NCBI GenBank assembly: GCA_025642075.2
Contig: JAODUO010000054.1
Coordinates: forward strand, 590,001-654,000
Direction of reading: 5' to 3'
DNA length: 64,000 nt
Origin: Ridgeia piscesae
Lineage: Eukaryota; Annelida; Polychaeta; Sabellida; Siboglinidae
The notes beneath the pieces were generated by a model. That model saw only the letters and a list, made by a program, of their open reading frames with translations. It ran no database searches and was not told where the DNA came from. The position numbers and the translations under genes are program-made. Numbering within the stretch: position 1 is the first letter of the stretch; each line of letters begins with the position of its first letter. Positions 53,251-64,000 of the stretch are shown here, piece by piece.

Positions 53251-54690
53251 ATGGACAGAGACTGACATTGTAGAATCGTGCGGCTAGTTGTGCAGTGCTA
53301 TACGCTAAGCACGTTGATATACCGCCTCGTACATAAAAAGTAACCGAAAGTCGCACAGGCCGCTGTACCATAATACAACGATAATCCTATGTATGTACTT
53401 CATGGCAAAATACGTAAGCGCAAGTGCAGGCATTGAGAGAAAGAAGAAGATGGAAGAAATCGGTCCCCCAGTATGCCTATAGATCAACGTCGTCGCTATC
53501 TTGAAATCTGACGTCGCCAGAAACGGAAATTGCATGTCTGCCGTATTGTCGTGACGTCACAATTTGGCGCCATTACTACGCCGCGCAGCCGAATGCTGGC
53601 GAGAGATGCCAGTTTCTTTAGAGTAATCTCGACCGCATCGCTGTGGGATTTGCACCTCTGACGCCAGTGGGGTGAAGTAATGTAGGCATATATAAGAATT
53701 TAGCCTTCTTGTTTCAAAGTCGTTAGTAACCGTACGTATTGTAACAGTCTTTTTATTGTTTTTTTCTCACTTGTCTTCGCCTGGTGAACATGCAGAGACA
53801 CATGTCCTTGGCCGACGAGGTCTGGCAGCATTACTGATCAACCAGGCCCGATTATGTGAAATTGGCGCCGCGGGACAGTCACTTGACAGTTAGTGAATCC
53901 TCGTTTTTATCGAGACAAACACTTCGTGCAGCATAACATGTTGATGTATTTGATAATGTAGGCCGATCACCCGGGGAATCAAAGGTAGCTTGACAAAGAT
54001 ATATGTGTCATAGCAAGTGCGAGTGGACATTAGTTTTAATGTTACTCTTCTCACAAAGACGTGAAAACAATCGAAACGTTTAACTTAGACGATTAGTCTA
54101 GCTAGTTTTCACGCTATATGACTGGTATTATATTATTGGTAAAATGAGGATGGTTTAAACTTCGAATAATTTCGGCGTACCCACTTCAGGTGTTCATTTT
54201 TGGGTCTAGCGATGTCTGCCAGATTTATGTGTTTCACTGAATGTGTTCTACTTGTATTAAAAAATGAATTGGGTGCATAAAGTGTAAAGCTGTCAACAAT
54301 GTTAGTGACACGTTCACCATCACACCACCTTGTGAGCGAGTTTCTGCTGCACAAAGACAACTTGGCATTACTTAATGTACTTAAGAAGAAGTAGTGTCAA
54401 AATATGATGCAAAAATAAGGTACATGAAACGAAACTTGTATAAGGAGACGAGATCACACCGCGGAAAGTATCTTAACATTGATATGCATACTCACCATTC
54501 GCGCGAATGTCACACATTCTCACACGCACACATACACCCACTCAATACAGTTGATTCTTTCTTTGTCTGGCATTACACCAAGCACAACGCACTAATCTCG
54601 ACTGGAAAAAATATGCTTAGCAAGCAGCATGCAAAGGCAACCGTCAGCCAGACGCTTTGCTATATTGTAACTCGCGGGTACCCATTTGAT
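53251..54690. repeat. Diverged copy of the 2.44-kb repeat
   Basis: It starts GACAGAGACTGACATTG and shares with 58059 onward GTCGCACAGGCCGCT, GTGACGTCAC, GCGCAGCCGAA, ACAGTTAGTGAA-like and CACACATACACCCACTCAAT blocks in the same order. It is more diverged than the copies at 56.8-64 kb and lacks the tRNA-like head at its left edge. Confidence 0.85.
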
Positions 54691-54699
54691 TTGTCTTCC

Positions 54700-56767
54700 T
54701 TCTGAAACAATTGTAGAGATCACTCCCGACTAGAGGAACCCGGGTTCGAATCCAGGTGCCGGAAAGTTGGTGGTTCGGACTGATACAGCTCTGGTCAACT
54801 AGGCCTACAACACCAGCATGCAAGGCACTACAAAGCCATGGCACCCAGTCCCCAGTGGCACCGAAAGAGTCTATGATCAAGGAGGCGGCTCTGGTCAACA
54901 AGGTCTACGTGCAGGGGGTGCTAAGAATCCCTGGGTCAAAAAGAGCCGCCGAAAGAGGGTAAGTAGACTAAAGTTAGTGACCTACAACGTCAGAACTCTA
55001 CTAAGAGATGACCACATACAAGAACTCTAAGAAGAACGTATGGAAACAAAGTTAGTTTGGGACGTGATCGGGACCTCCGAAGTGAGAATACCGGAACGAC
55101 CTTACAAAGCGGCCACCTGCTACACCAGTCTAAGGCTAACAACGGCCAAGCAGGAGTAGGCTTCCTCATAAACAGGAAATGGAAAGACCATATAGTGAGG
55201 GTAAACAGCATCAGCCCCAGAGTAGCAGAACTTGTTCTGTGCATAACAAAGCGCTACAAACTAAAGATAGTGCAAATATATGCACCGACAGACATAAATA
55301 GCTTTTACAATGATGTCGGTGAGACTTGGAAAACCAAACAACTACACTATAGTAATGGGAGACTTCAGTGCTCAAATAGGGAAAAGAACAAATCCTATGG
55401 AAACGGCAACGGGCAAATTTGACCTCGAATTGAGAAACGAAAGAGGCGACACCTTGGTAGAGTGGGCAACGCCACGAAAGTACAAAATCATGAATACCAT
55501 GTTCCGGAAGAAAGCAGGGAGGAGATGGACGTGGAAAAGCCCAAACGGTGAAACAAAGACCGAAATTGACTACATCCTAACACACAGGCCAGACATCGTC
55601 ACAGACGTAACAGTCATCAACCATGTCAACATTGAAAGTGACAACAGACTGGTTATGAGCAACATCAAACTGGACGTTGAGGTGGAAAGGACAACATTGA
55701 TGACAAAGAGGCCACCAAGAGCAGATGCCACACGAATAGGATCAAAGAAGATTGAATTCCAACTCGAATTGAGAAATCATTTAGAGACACTACAAGAACT
55801 AGACAACATCGACACCTTGAGCAAAACCATATCAGACATGATCCAACAAAGCGCGTCAAGAGTAGCTAAGGCAATTAATAAGTCACATAAATCGAGGATA
55901 TCATCACCAACACGAGCCCTGATGACGAAACGACGAGAAATGGCGGGAAACGCCGACAATAAACAACGAATAGAATACACAGAAATATGCAAAACCATAA
56001 AAAAAATTTACACGAGAGGACATCTGGAAATACAACCAAGAGATCATACGAGAACCGATCATGGCATCAAAGAGCCTGAAGAAAGTCCGAAGAACGCAGA
56101 TGCTAGGCGCCAAGACAGACTGATCACACTCCTGAACAAGCAGGGTAGAAACATCCATGATCAAGGTAAGATCATAGAACGAATAGAGGAATTCTACCCC
56201 GAGTTATGCGGCAGTGAACAGAATACCATAATCAACACTGACCCAAAAGAGGTACCAGAGATAACATCATGGGAATTGGAAGCGCCACTATTAAAGATAT
56301 GAAGAATGGGACAGCAACAGGTAACGACATTATAAACAGAGATACATTGAAAGCAGGAGAAGATACCATCTGAAAGACACTTGGTAAGCTGTACACCAAA
56401 TGCTTCTCTGAAAGACGAATACCCACAGCGTGGAAGAACGCTAAGATGATGATAATCTTCAAGAAGGGAAATAAGAAAGACATTAAGAATTACAGACCGA
56501 TATGTCTACTATCAAACATCTAGTATAAAGTACTCACGAAAGTACTAACGAAAAGGCTAGAGAAGACACTCGACGAACACAAGCCACGAGAGCAAGCCGG
56601 ACTCAGAAGCGGCTATTCAACGACGTCGTAAACCAACTGATGCAGAAGTGCAGAGAATATAATATCCCACTCTGAATCGCATTCGTCGACTACGAGAAAA
56701 CCTTCGACTCAATGCAAACTCAAGCAATACTGACCTCGCTTCAAGAACAGGGGATAGAAGATGAATG
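54700..56767 (+). mobile_element. Dead RTE-like non-LTR retrotransposon, 3'-truncated
   Basis: An apurinic-endonuclease domain is readable from LKLVTYNVRTLLRDD (about 54970), through VMGDFSAQIG (about 55355) and TEIDYILTHRPDIVTDV, to SDNRLVMSNIK. A reverse-transcriptase start follows: IIFKKGNKKDIKNYRPICLL, REQAGLRSGYST and AFVDYEKTFDS. Several frameshifts and stops break it, and it ends before the catalytic YxDD box, where it joins the tandem repeat. The endonuclease SDH motif reads SDN, losing the catalytic His. A tRNA-T-arm-like GGGTTCGAATCC lies at about 54742. Clade assignment to RTE is from motif recall. Confidence 0.88.
55310..56302 (+). pseudogene. Endonuclease/RT ORF fragment of the RTE-like element
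   Basis: The longest intact stretch, 330 codons. It covers the second half of the endonuclease domain (GDFSAQIGKRTNPMETATGK, TEIDYILTHRPDI, SDNRLVMSNI) and the linker into RT. The first half of the endonuclease lies upstream in other frames and the RT continues past stops downstream. It is a remnant of a mobile element, not a host gene. Confidence 0.85.
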
Positions 56768-57950
56768 TGAAGATATGATGTTAAAATGCAGCACATACCA
56801 GGCAATGTTTACAAGAGACCGATATCGCACCGCAGAATGTGTCTTAACATTGACATGCGTAAGCACCATTCGCGCGAATGTCACACACATTCTCGCACGC
56901 ACACATACACCCACTCAATACAGTTATATTTCTTTGCTATTACACCAAGCAAAACGCACTACCATTGGAAACAGTATGCCAAGGAACCAGCATGCAAGGG
57001 CAATCGTCAAGCCAGGAGCTTTGCTATGCTATTACTCACATAATATAAATCACATATTACACATTTGATTGATCTAACTCGTGAAACAAGTGCAAGATCA
57101 TTCGATGTTTTGAGACCAATGTTTGTCGCAATGAGACTCTCATCAGCGCGCAGAATTGTATCTAAGTAGTGACGGACCGGCTTCATTTTGAGGCAACACC
57201 ATCAAACAAATAGTATACGACACAGTGATAAATGCTAACAGGACAGTTCATTGGCCGTGTCATGAGCGCTAAGACGAGAAACGGGTAATGTTAAAAGCTG
57301 CACATACCAATCATTGTGAACTGCAATACGAAAAAGAAACCTTCTTTCAGACTACACAGAAAACTAACGAGTGTATGTTAGACTTGTGTGGGATGCACCA
57401 CCTCTCTCGCATCGTGTTCTGAGAGCTGAATTTGTCGAGCACACTTCGGAGTAAAATCGGAAAACCTGAAACGAAACAGCAGACATATGGCAAGTTCAAT
57501 ATGAAGACGAAACCACAATGGTACCAATAAGCAATGGTCGTATTAAAATCGTTGGCATTGAGCTACAAGAATTGTACGCACTACAAAGATTACTACATTA
57601 CAGAGTAAGTCATGATGTGAACGAACGTATTTAATCGCCACGTCTTACACATTTCGATGTGTTTTTATTTGACATATCAAGATCGCAGAGAGTAGAGTGC
57701 CAACACTTTGATGAACGGAACTTCTATCGTCGAGTATAGTATTATGAAGGTCAGCGGTACTAATTGTATGTTTAAATATTGGCCAAACTTCTACTTTCAG
57801 AGGTCTAGATGGAAAGCTTAAGAATTGAACATTACAATGTACATTGCGTTGTGCACGAGGACAACAATATGAATGCTGTGCAATTTCCTACTAGAATTCT
57901 GCACTTGTGTTGTCCACCTCAATTGTTCCTAATTTTCAAACTTCAATACA

Positions 57951-58024
57951 CGAGGCGCGGGCAGTGTAGTGGTTAGCGCATCCGACTGGCACGCCGGCGG
58001 CCCGGGTTTAATACCCAGACGCAG
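57951..58024 (+). repeat. tRNA-like module in the 2.44-kb repeat, copy 1
   Basis: GTGTAGTGGTTAGCGCATCC is a good pol III A-box. GGGTTTAATACCC is a B-box with one C-to-T change. About 74 bp long, so tRNA-sized, but with poor acceptor-stem pairing. It is best called tRNA-derived, like a SINE head, and not a tRNA gene. Confidence 0.7.
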
Positions 58025-60390
58025 TAGCGTGTTATATTTGGTATATAAACCAATAGACAGAGACTGACATTATTGAACTGTGCGGCTGGCGGTGCAATGC
58101 TATGCTATGCGCCACGCACATTGGCATGCCTCCTACATAAAACTTACCCGAATGTCGCACAGGCCGCTATACCATTATACGACGGTAGACCTGTGTGTAC
58201 CGAAGTGTTAAATACGCTAGCGCAAGTTTAGACCTCGGCGGAAAGAAAGATAAGACGAAAGAAAGTGGTACCCACATTTCGTTTAGATCATCGATGTCGC
58301 TATCTTGAAATCCGAGGTCGCTTAGAAACGAAGATGGCGCGTCTGCCGTATTGTTGTGACGTCACACATTACTACGGCGCGCAGCCGAACGCTGGCAAGT
58401 GATGCCACGCAGTTTCCTTAGTGTAAACTGCACAGCATCGCTGTGGGATTTTTGACTTCGACGCCAATGGGGTAAAGGAATGCGGGCATGTGTAAGAACT
58501 GAGCATACTGATTTCAACGTCGTTAGTCACCGTACACATTATAACACTCTTTTTATTGTGCTTTTTTCAGGTGTCTTCGCGTGGCGATGATGCAGACCAG
58601 TCTAAGGTTAATGACTTCTGGTAACATCATTGAACGTCCGGGCCCAAAGTTGCGAAGATGGCGACGCCGGACAACTACTTGACAGTGCGTGAAGCCTTGC
58701 TTTTATCGAGTACAGCCCCTTCGTGCAGTGTAACGTGTTGATTTTATTGACAATGTAAGCCGATAACCAGGAAACTCAAACATAGCTTGGCACAGATACA
58801 TGTATAATAATGTAATGATACAGTTCTCATTAACTCGAGAAAACAATCGAAACGGTTTAGCTAGAGGCATGCTCGACCTAGCTTTCACGCTGTATGATTG
58901 ATCATAGCTGATATAATGAAGATAGTTTAGACGTCGAATCATTTCCTCGCAACCCTTTCAGACTGTGCTTTTTGGGGTGTAGGGATGTCCCCCTCTTGTA
59001 TGTGTTTTTTGTTCCTACCGAATGTGCTCTAATTGTATTAAGAAATAAATTACGTGGACACAGTGCAAAGCAGACAACTATACAAGTAAAGGGTGCATCA
59101 TAACACCATCAACTTGTGAGCGAGCTTCTGTTGCACTAGGGCAACTTCGATACATTAATTGTAGTATTTCAAAATAAGAATGTGAAAACATGATCTTAAA
59201 ATGCAGCACATGCCAGGCAATTTTTACAACAAGAGGGCGACATCGCACCGCAGAATGTACGTTAACATTGACATGCGTAAGCACCATTCGCGTAAATATC
59301 ACACACAATCTCGTACGCACACATACACCCACTCAATACAGTTATATTTCTTTGCTATTACACCAAGCAGAACGCACTACCACTGGAAACAGTATGCCAA
59401 GGAACCAGCATGCAAGGACAATCGTCAGCCAGGCGCTTTGCTATGCTAATACTCACATAACATAAATCACATAATACACATTTGATTGATCTTCCTCGTG
59501 AAACAAATGCAACATCATTCGATGTTTTGAGATCATTATTTGTCGCAAACACACTCTCATCAGCGCGCAGAATTGTATCTAAGTAGTGACGGAGACCGGC
59601 TTCATTTAGAGGCAATTCCATGGAACCAATACTATACGACACAGTGATAAATGCCAACAGGACAGGTCATTGGCAGTGTCATGAGCGTTCTGCCGAGAAA
59701 CGGGTAACGTTAAAAGCTGCACATACCAATCATTGTGAACTGCCATACGAAAAATAAAACTTTTTTCAGACTACACAGAAAACTAACGACAGTGTATGAT
59801 GCACTTGTGTGGGATGCACCACTTCTGTCGCGTCGTGTTCTGGGAGTTGAATTTGTCGAGCACACTTCGGAGTAAAATCGGAAAACCTGAAACAAAACAA
59901 CAGACATATGGCAAGTTCAATAAGAAAACGAAACCACAAAGGAACCAATAAGTAATTTTCGTATTAAAATCGTTGGCATTGAGCTACATAAATTGTACGC
60001 ACTACAAAGATTATTACATTACAGAGTAAATCATGATGTGAACGAACGTCTTTTATCGCCACGCCTTACATATTTCGATGTGTTTTTATTTGACATATCA
60101 AGATCGCAGAGAATAGAGTGCCAACACTTTAATGAACGGAACTTCTATCGTCGAGTATAGTATTATGAAGGTCAGCGGTACTAATGTTCAGTTTAAATAT
60201 TGGCCAAACTTCTACTTTCATAGGTCTACATGGAAAGCTTGAGAAAATGAAATCTAATCGAACCGTGGCATGCGCCATGTACATTGCGTTGTGCACGAGG
60301 ACAAGAATATGAATGCTGTGCAATTTCCTACAAGAATTCTGCACTTATGTTGTCCACCTCAATTGTTCCTAATTTTCAAACTTCAATACA

Positions 60391-60432
60391 CGAGGCGCGG
60401 GCAGTGTAGTGGTTAGCGCATCCGACTAGCAT
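60391..60432 (+). repeat. tRNA-like module, copy 2, cut after the A-box
   Basis: The A-box half is identical to copy 1 up to CATCCGACTAGCA. The sequence then jumps to TTTCACGCTGTATGATTG, the text found at about 58884 in the previous copy. This is the deletion breakpoint of the short copy. Confidence 0.75.
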
Positions 60433-61894
60433 TCTAGATTTCACGCTGTATGATTGATCATAGCTGATATAATGAAGATAGTTTAGACTTCGAATCATTT
60501 CCTCGGAACCCTTTCAGATTGTGCATTTGGGGTTTAGGGATGTCCCCCTATTGTATGAGTTTTTTGTTTCTGCCGAATGTGCTCTAATTGTATTAAGAAG
60601 TAAATTGCGAGGATACAGTGCAAAGCAGACAATAATACCAGTAAAGCGTGCACCATAACACCATCACCTTGTGAGCGAGCTTCTGTTGCACTAGGGCAAC
60701 TTCGATACATTAATTGTAGTATTACAAAATAAGAATGTGAAGATATGATGTTATAATGCAGCACATGCCAGGCAATTTTTACAACAAGAGGGCGACATCG
60801 CACCGCGGAATGAACCTTAACATTGACATGCGTAAGCACCATTCTCGCGAATAACCCACTCAATACAGTTATATTCCTTTATACACCAAGCAGAACGCAC
60901 TACCACTGGAAACAGTATGCCAAGGAACCAGCATGCAAGGGCAATCATAAGCCAGGCGCTTTGGTACGCTATTACTCACATAATATAAATCACATAATAC
61001 ACGTTTGATTGATCTTCCTTGTGAAACAAATGCAAGATCATTCGATGTCGCAATCACACTCTCATTAGCGCGCAGAATTGTATCTAAGTAGTGACGGACC
61101 GGCTTCATTTTGAGGCAATGCCATGGAACCAATTGTATACGGCACAGTGATAAATGTCAACAGGACAGGTCATTGGCCATGTCGTGAGCGTTCTGCCGAC
61201 ACAAGGTTAATGTTAAAAGCTGCACATACCAATCATTGTGAACTGCCATACGAAAAAGAAAACTTCTTTAAGACTACACAGAAAACTAACGACAGTGTAT
61301 GTTACACTTGTGTGGGATGCACCACCTCTCTCGCGTCGTGTTCTGAGAGTTGAATTTGTCGAGCACATTTCGGAGTAAAATCGGAAAAACTGAAACAAAA
61401 GAGCAGACATATGGCAGGTTCAATATGAAAACGAAACCACAAAGGAACCAATAAGCAGTGGTCGCATTAAAATCATTGGCATAGAGCTACATAAATTGTA
61501 CGCACTACAAAGATTACTACATTACAGAGTAAATCATGATGTGAACGAACGTCTTTTATCGCCATGCCTTACATATTTCGATGTGTTTTTATTTGACATA
61601 TCAAGATCGCAGAGAGTAGACTGCAACACACTTTGATGAACGGAACTTCTATCGTCGAGTATAGTATTATGAAGGTCAGCGGTACTAATGTTCAGTTTAA
61701 ATATTGGCCAAACTTCTACTTTCATAGGCCTAGATGGAAAGCTTGAGAAATTGAAAACTAATCGAACAGTGGTATGCGCCATGTACATTGCGTTGTGCAC
61801 GAGGACAAGAATATGAATGCTGTGCAATTTCCTACTAGAATTCTGCATTTGTGTTGTCCACCTGAATTATTCCTACTTTTCAAACTTCAATACA

Positions 61895-61961
61895 CGAGGC
61901 GCGGGCAGTGTAGTGGTTAGCGCATCCGACTGGCACGCCGGGTTTAATACCCAGACGCAGC
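61895..61961 (+). repeat. tRNA-like module, copy 3
   Basis: Same A-box and B-box as copy 1 but with a 9-bp deletion between them (GGCACGCCGGGTTTAATACC). Confidence 0.7.
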
Positions 61962-64000
61962 AAGCGTGTTATATTTGGTATATAAATCAATAGACATAGA
62001 CTGACATTGTTGAACTATGCGGCTGGCGGTGCAATGCTATGCGCCACGGACATTGGCATGTAACTACATAAAACGTTCCCGAATGTCGCACAGGCCGCTA
62101 TACCATGATACACCGGTAGACATATGTGTGTACCAAAGGGTTAAATACGCTAACGCAAACTTAGACCTCGGAGGAAAGAAAGATAAGACGAAAGAAAGTG
62201 TTACCCACATTTCTTTTAGATCATCGATGTGGCTATCTTGAAATCTGACGTCGCATAGAAACGAAGATGGCGCGTCTGCCGTATTGTAATGAAGTCATAG
62301 CAAGTGTGTCGTCTTCCGGGTTGGCGCCATTACTACCGCGCGCAGCCGAACGCTGGCAAGTGATGCCATGCAGTTTCCTTAGTATAAGCTGCAAATCATC
62401 GCTGTGGGATTAATGACTTCGACGCCAATGGGGTAAAGGATTGCGGGCATGTGTATGAACTGAGCATACTGATTTCAACGTCGTTAGTCACCGTACACAT
62501 TATAACAATCTTTTTATTGTGCTTTTTTCAGGTGTATTCGCGTGGCCATGATGCAGACCAGTCTAAGGTTAACGACTTCTGGTAATATCACTGAATGTCC
62601 GGGCCCAAAGTTGTGAAGATGGCGACGTCGGACAACCATTTGACAGTGCGTGAAGCCTTGCTTTTATCGAGTACAGCCCCTTCGTGCAGTGTAACGTGTT
62701 GATTGTATTGACAATGTAAGCCGATAACCAGAAAACTCAAAGATAGCTTGGCACAGATACATGTATAATAACAAGTGCGTGTGGACATTCGTTTTAATGA
62801 TACAGTTCTCATTAACTCAAGAAAACAATCGAAAAGGTTTAGCTAGAGGCATGCTCTACCTAGCTTTCACGCTATGTGATTGATCATAGCTGATATAATG
62901 AAGATAGTTTAGACTTCGAATCATTTCCTCGCAACCCTTTCAGATTGTGCATTTTGGGGTGTAGGGATGTCTCCCTATTGTATATGTGTTTTTGTTTTAC
63001 CGAATGTGCTTTAATTGTATTAAGAAATAAATTGCGTGGATACAGTGCAAAGCAGACAATAATACCAGCAAAGGGTGCATCATAACACCATCACCTTGTG
63101 AGCGAGCTTCTGATGCACTAGGGCAACTTCGATACATTAATTGTAGTATTACAAAATAAGAATGTGAAGACATGATCTTAAAATGCAGCACATGCCAGGC
63201 AATTTTACAACAAGAGGGCGACATCGCACCGCGGAATGTACCTTAACATTGACATGCGTATGCACCATTCTCGCGAATATCACACATATTCTCGTACGCA
63301 CACGTACACCCACTCAATACAATTATATTTCTTTGCTATTACGCCAAGCAGAACGCACTACCACTGGAAACAGTATGCCAAGGAACCAGCATGCAAGAGC
63401 AATCGTCAGCCAGGCGCTTTGCTATGCTAATACTCATATAATATAAATCACATAATACACATTTGATTGATCTTCGTCGTGAAGCTAATGCAAGATCATT
63501 CGATGTTTTGAGATCATTATTTGTCGCAAACACACGCTCATCAGCGCGCAGAATTGTATCTATGTAGTGACAGAGATCGGTTTCATTTTGAGGCAGTTCC
63601 ATGGAACCAATAGTATACGACAATAAATGCCAACAGGACAGGTCATTGGCTGTGTCAAGAGCGTTCTGCCGAGAAACGGGTAACGTTAAAAGCTGCACAT
63701 ACCAATCATTGTGAACTGCCATACGAAAAATAAAACTTTTTTCAGACTACACAGAAAACTAACGACAGTGTATGTTACACTTGTGTGGAATGCACCACCT
63801 CTCTCGCGTCGTGTTCTGAGAGCTGAATTTGTCGAGCACACTTCGGAGTAAAATCGGAAAACCTGAAACGAAACAGCAGACATATGGCAAGTTCAATATG
63901 AAAACGAAAGGTACCAATAAGCAATTGCCGTATTAAAATCATTGGCATTGAGCTACATAAATTGTACGCACTACAAAGATTATTACATTACAGAGTAAAT

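Larger units (their letters stand above)
56768..64000. repeat. 2.44-kb tandem repeat array (runs off the window end)
   Basis: The same ordered sequence recurs. CGAGGCGCGGGCAGTGTAG occurs at 57951, 60391 and 61895 (spacings 2440 and 1504), and GCAGCACAT(A/G)CCAGGCAAT at about 56786, 59202, 60762 and 63186. One copy (60391-61894) lacks about 0.9 kb. Short open frames recur in register on both strands, but frames differ between copies and none resembles a protein I know. This is a large satellite or a tandemly arranged non-autonomous element. Confidence 0.88.

Noticed and set aside
57951..61961. Genuine tRNA genes
   Set aside because: A- and B-boxes are present but the acceptor and anticodon stems do not pair well, spacing varies between copies, and one copy is cut in half.
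56786..63883. Recurrent 60-120-codon frames in the 2.44-kb repeat
   Set aside because: Frames are interrupted at different points in each copy, occur on both strands, and match no family I recognise.

Overview
The window is eukaryotic genomic DNA, most likely from an invertebrate and probably a lophotrochozoan such as a mollusc. The evidence is short exons with GT-AG introns, dense tandem repeats, tRNA-derived SINEs, an RTE-like LINE, a CR1/L2-like LINE tail and an hAT-like MITE. The species call is an inference; the gene content is read directly from the sequence.

On the + strand, positions 7587-45536 hold the 3' part of a Piezo mechanosensitive channel gene. I could place 23 exons with consistent phases; together they encode 1,081 residues and a stop. 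They cover the intracellular beam helix, acidic cytoplasmic linkers, the last transmembrane repeats, the anchor with its PF-x2-E-x6-W motif, the outer helix, the extracellular cap, the inner pore helix and the C-terminal domain. Earlier Piezo exons lie upstream of the window. The last three exons of prefoldin subunit 3 (VBP1/PFDN3) follow on the same strand at 50321-51958. Their upstream exons were not found in the gap between the two genes.

The most striking property is the Piezo introns. About 26 kb of the first 48 kb is minisatellite DNA. In several introns the repeated unit is visibly built from a splice junction of this same gene: the last exon bases plus the 5' splice site, or the 3' splice site plus the first exon bases. 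The clearest cases are the 68-bp array at 30.9-34.3 kb, the 56-bp array at 40.5-41.5 kb, the 45/47-bp array at 24.6-29.4 kb and the 17-bp array at 21.9-22.1 kb. They leave up to about a hundred splice-site look-alikes in one intron. This is the main candidate for an undescribed phenomenon.

Layout: 1-7.33 kb, a 29-bp C-rich minisatellite in a Piezo intron; 7.6-21.9 kb, exons for the beam and linkers, with a 32-bp hairpin-rich array interrupted by an hAT-like MITE, (TA)n tracts and a LINE 3' end; 21.7-36.4 kb, the last transmembrane repeats and anchor among four arrays and a SINE; 37.1-45.5 kb, outer helix, cap and pore, with a palindrome, a second SINE copy and three arrays; 45.5-48.9 kb, the 3' UTR or downstream flank with a 30-bp hairpin minisatellite; 50.3-53.0 kb, the VBP1 3' end; 53.25-64 kb, a 2.44-kb tandem repeat carrying tRNA-like modules, split by a dead RTE-like retrotransposon.
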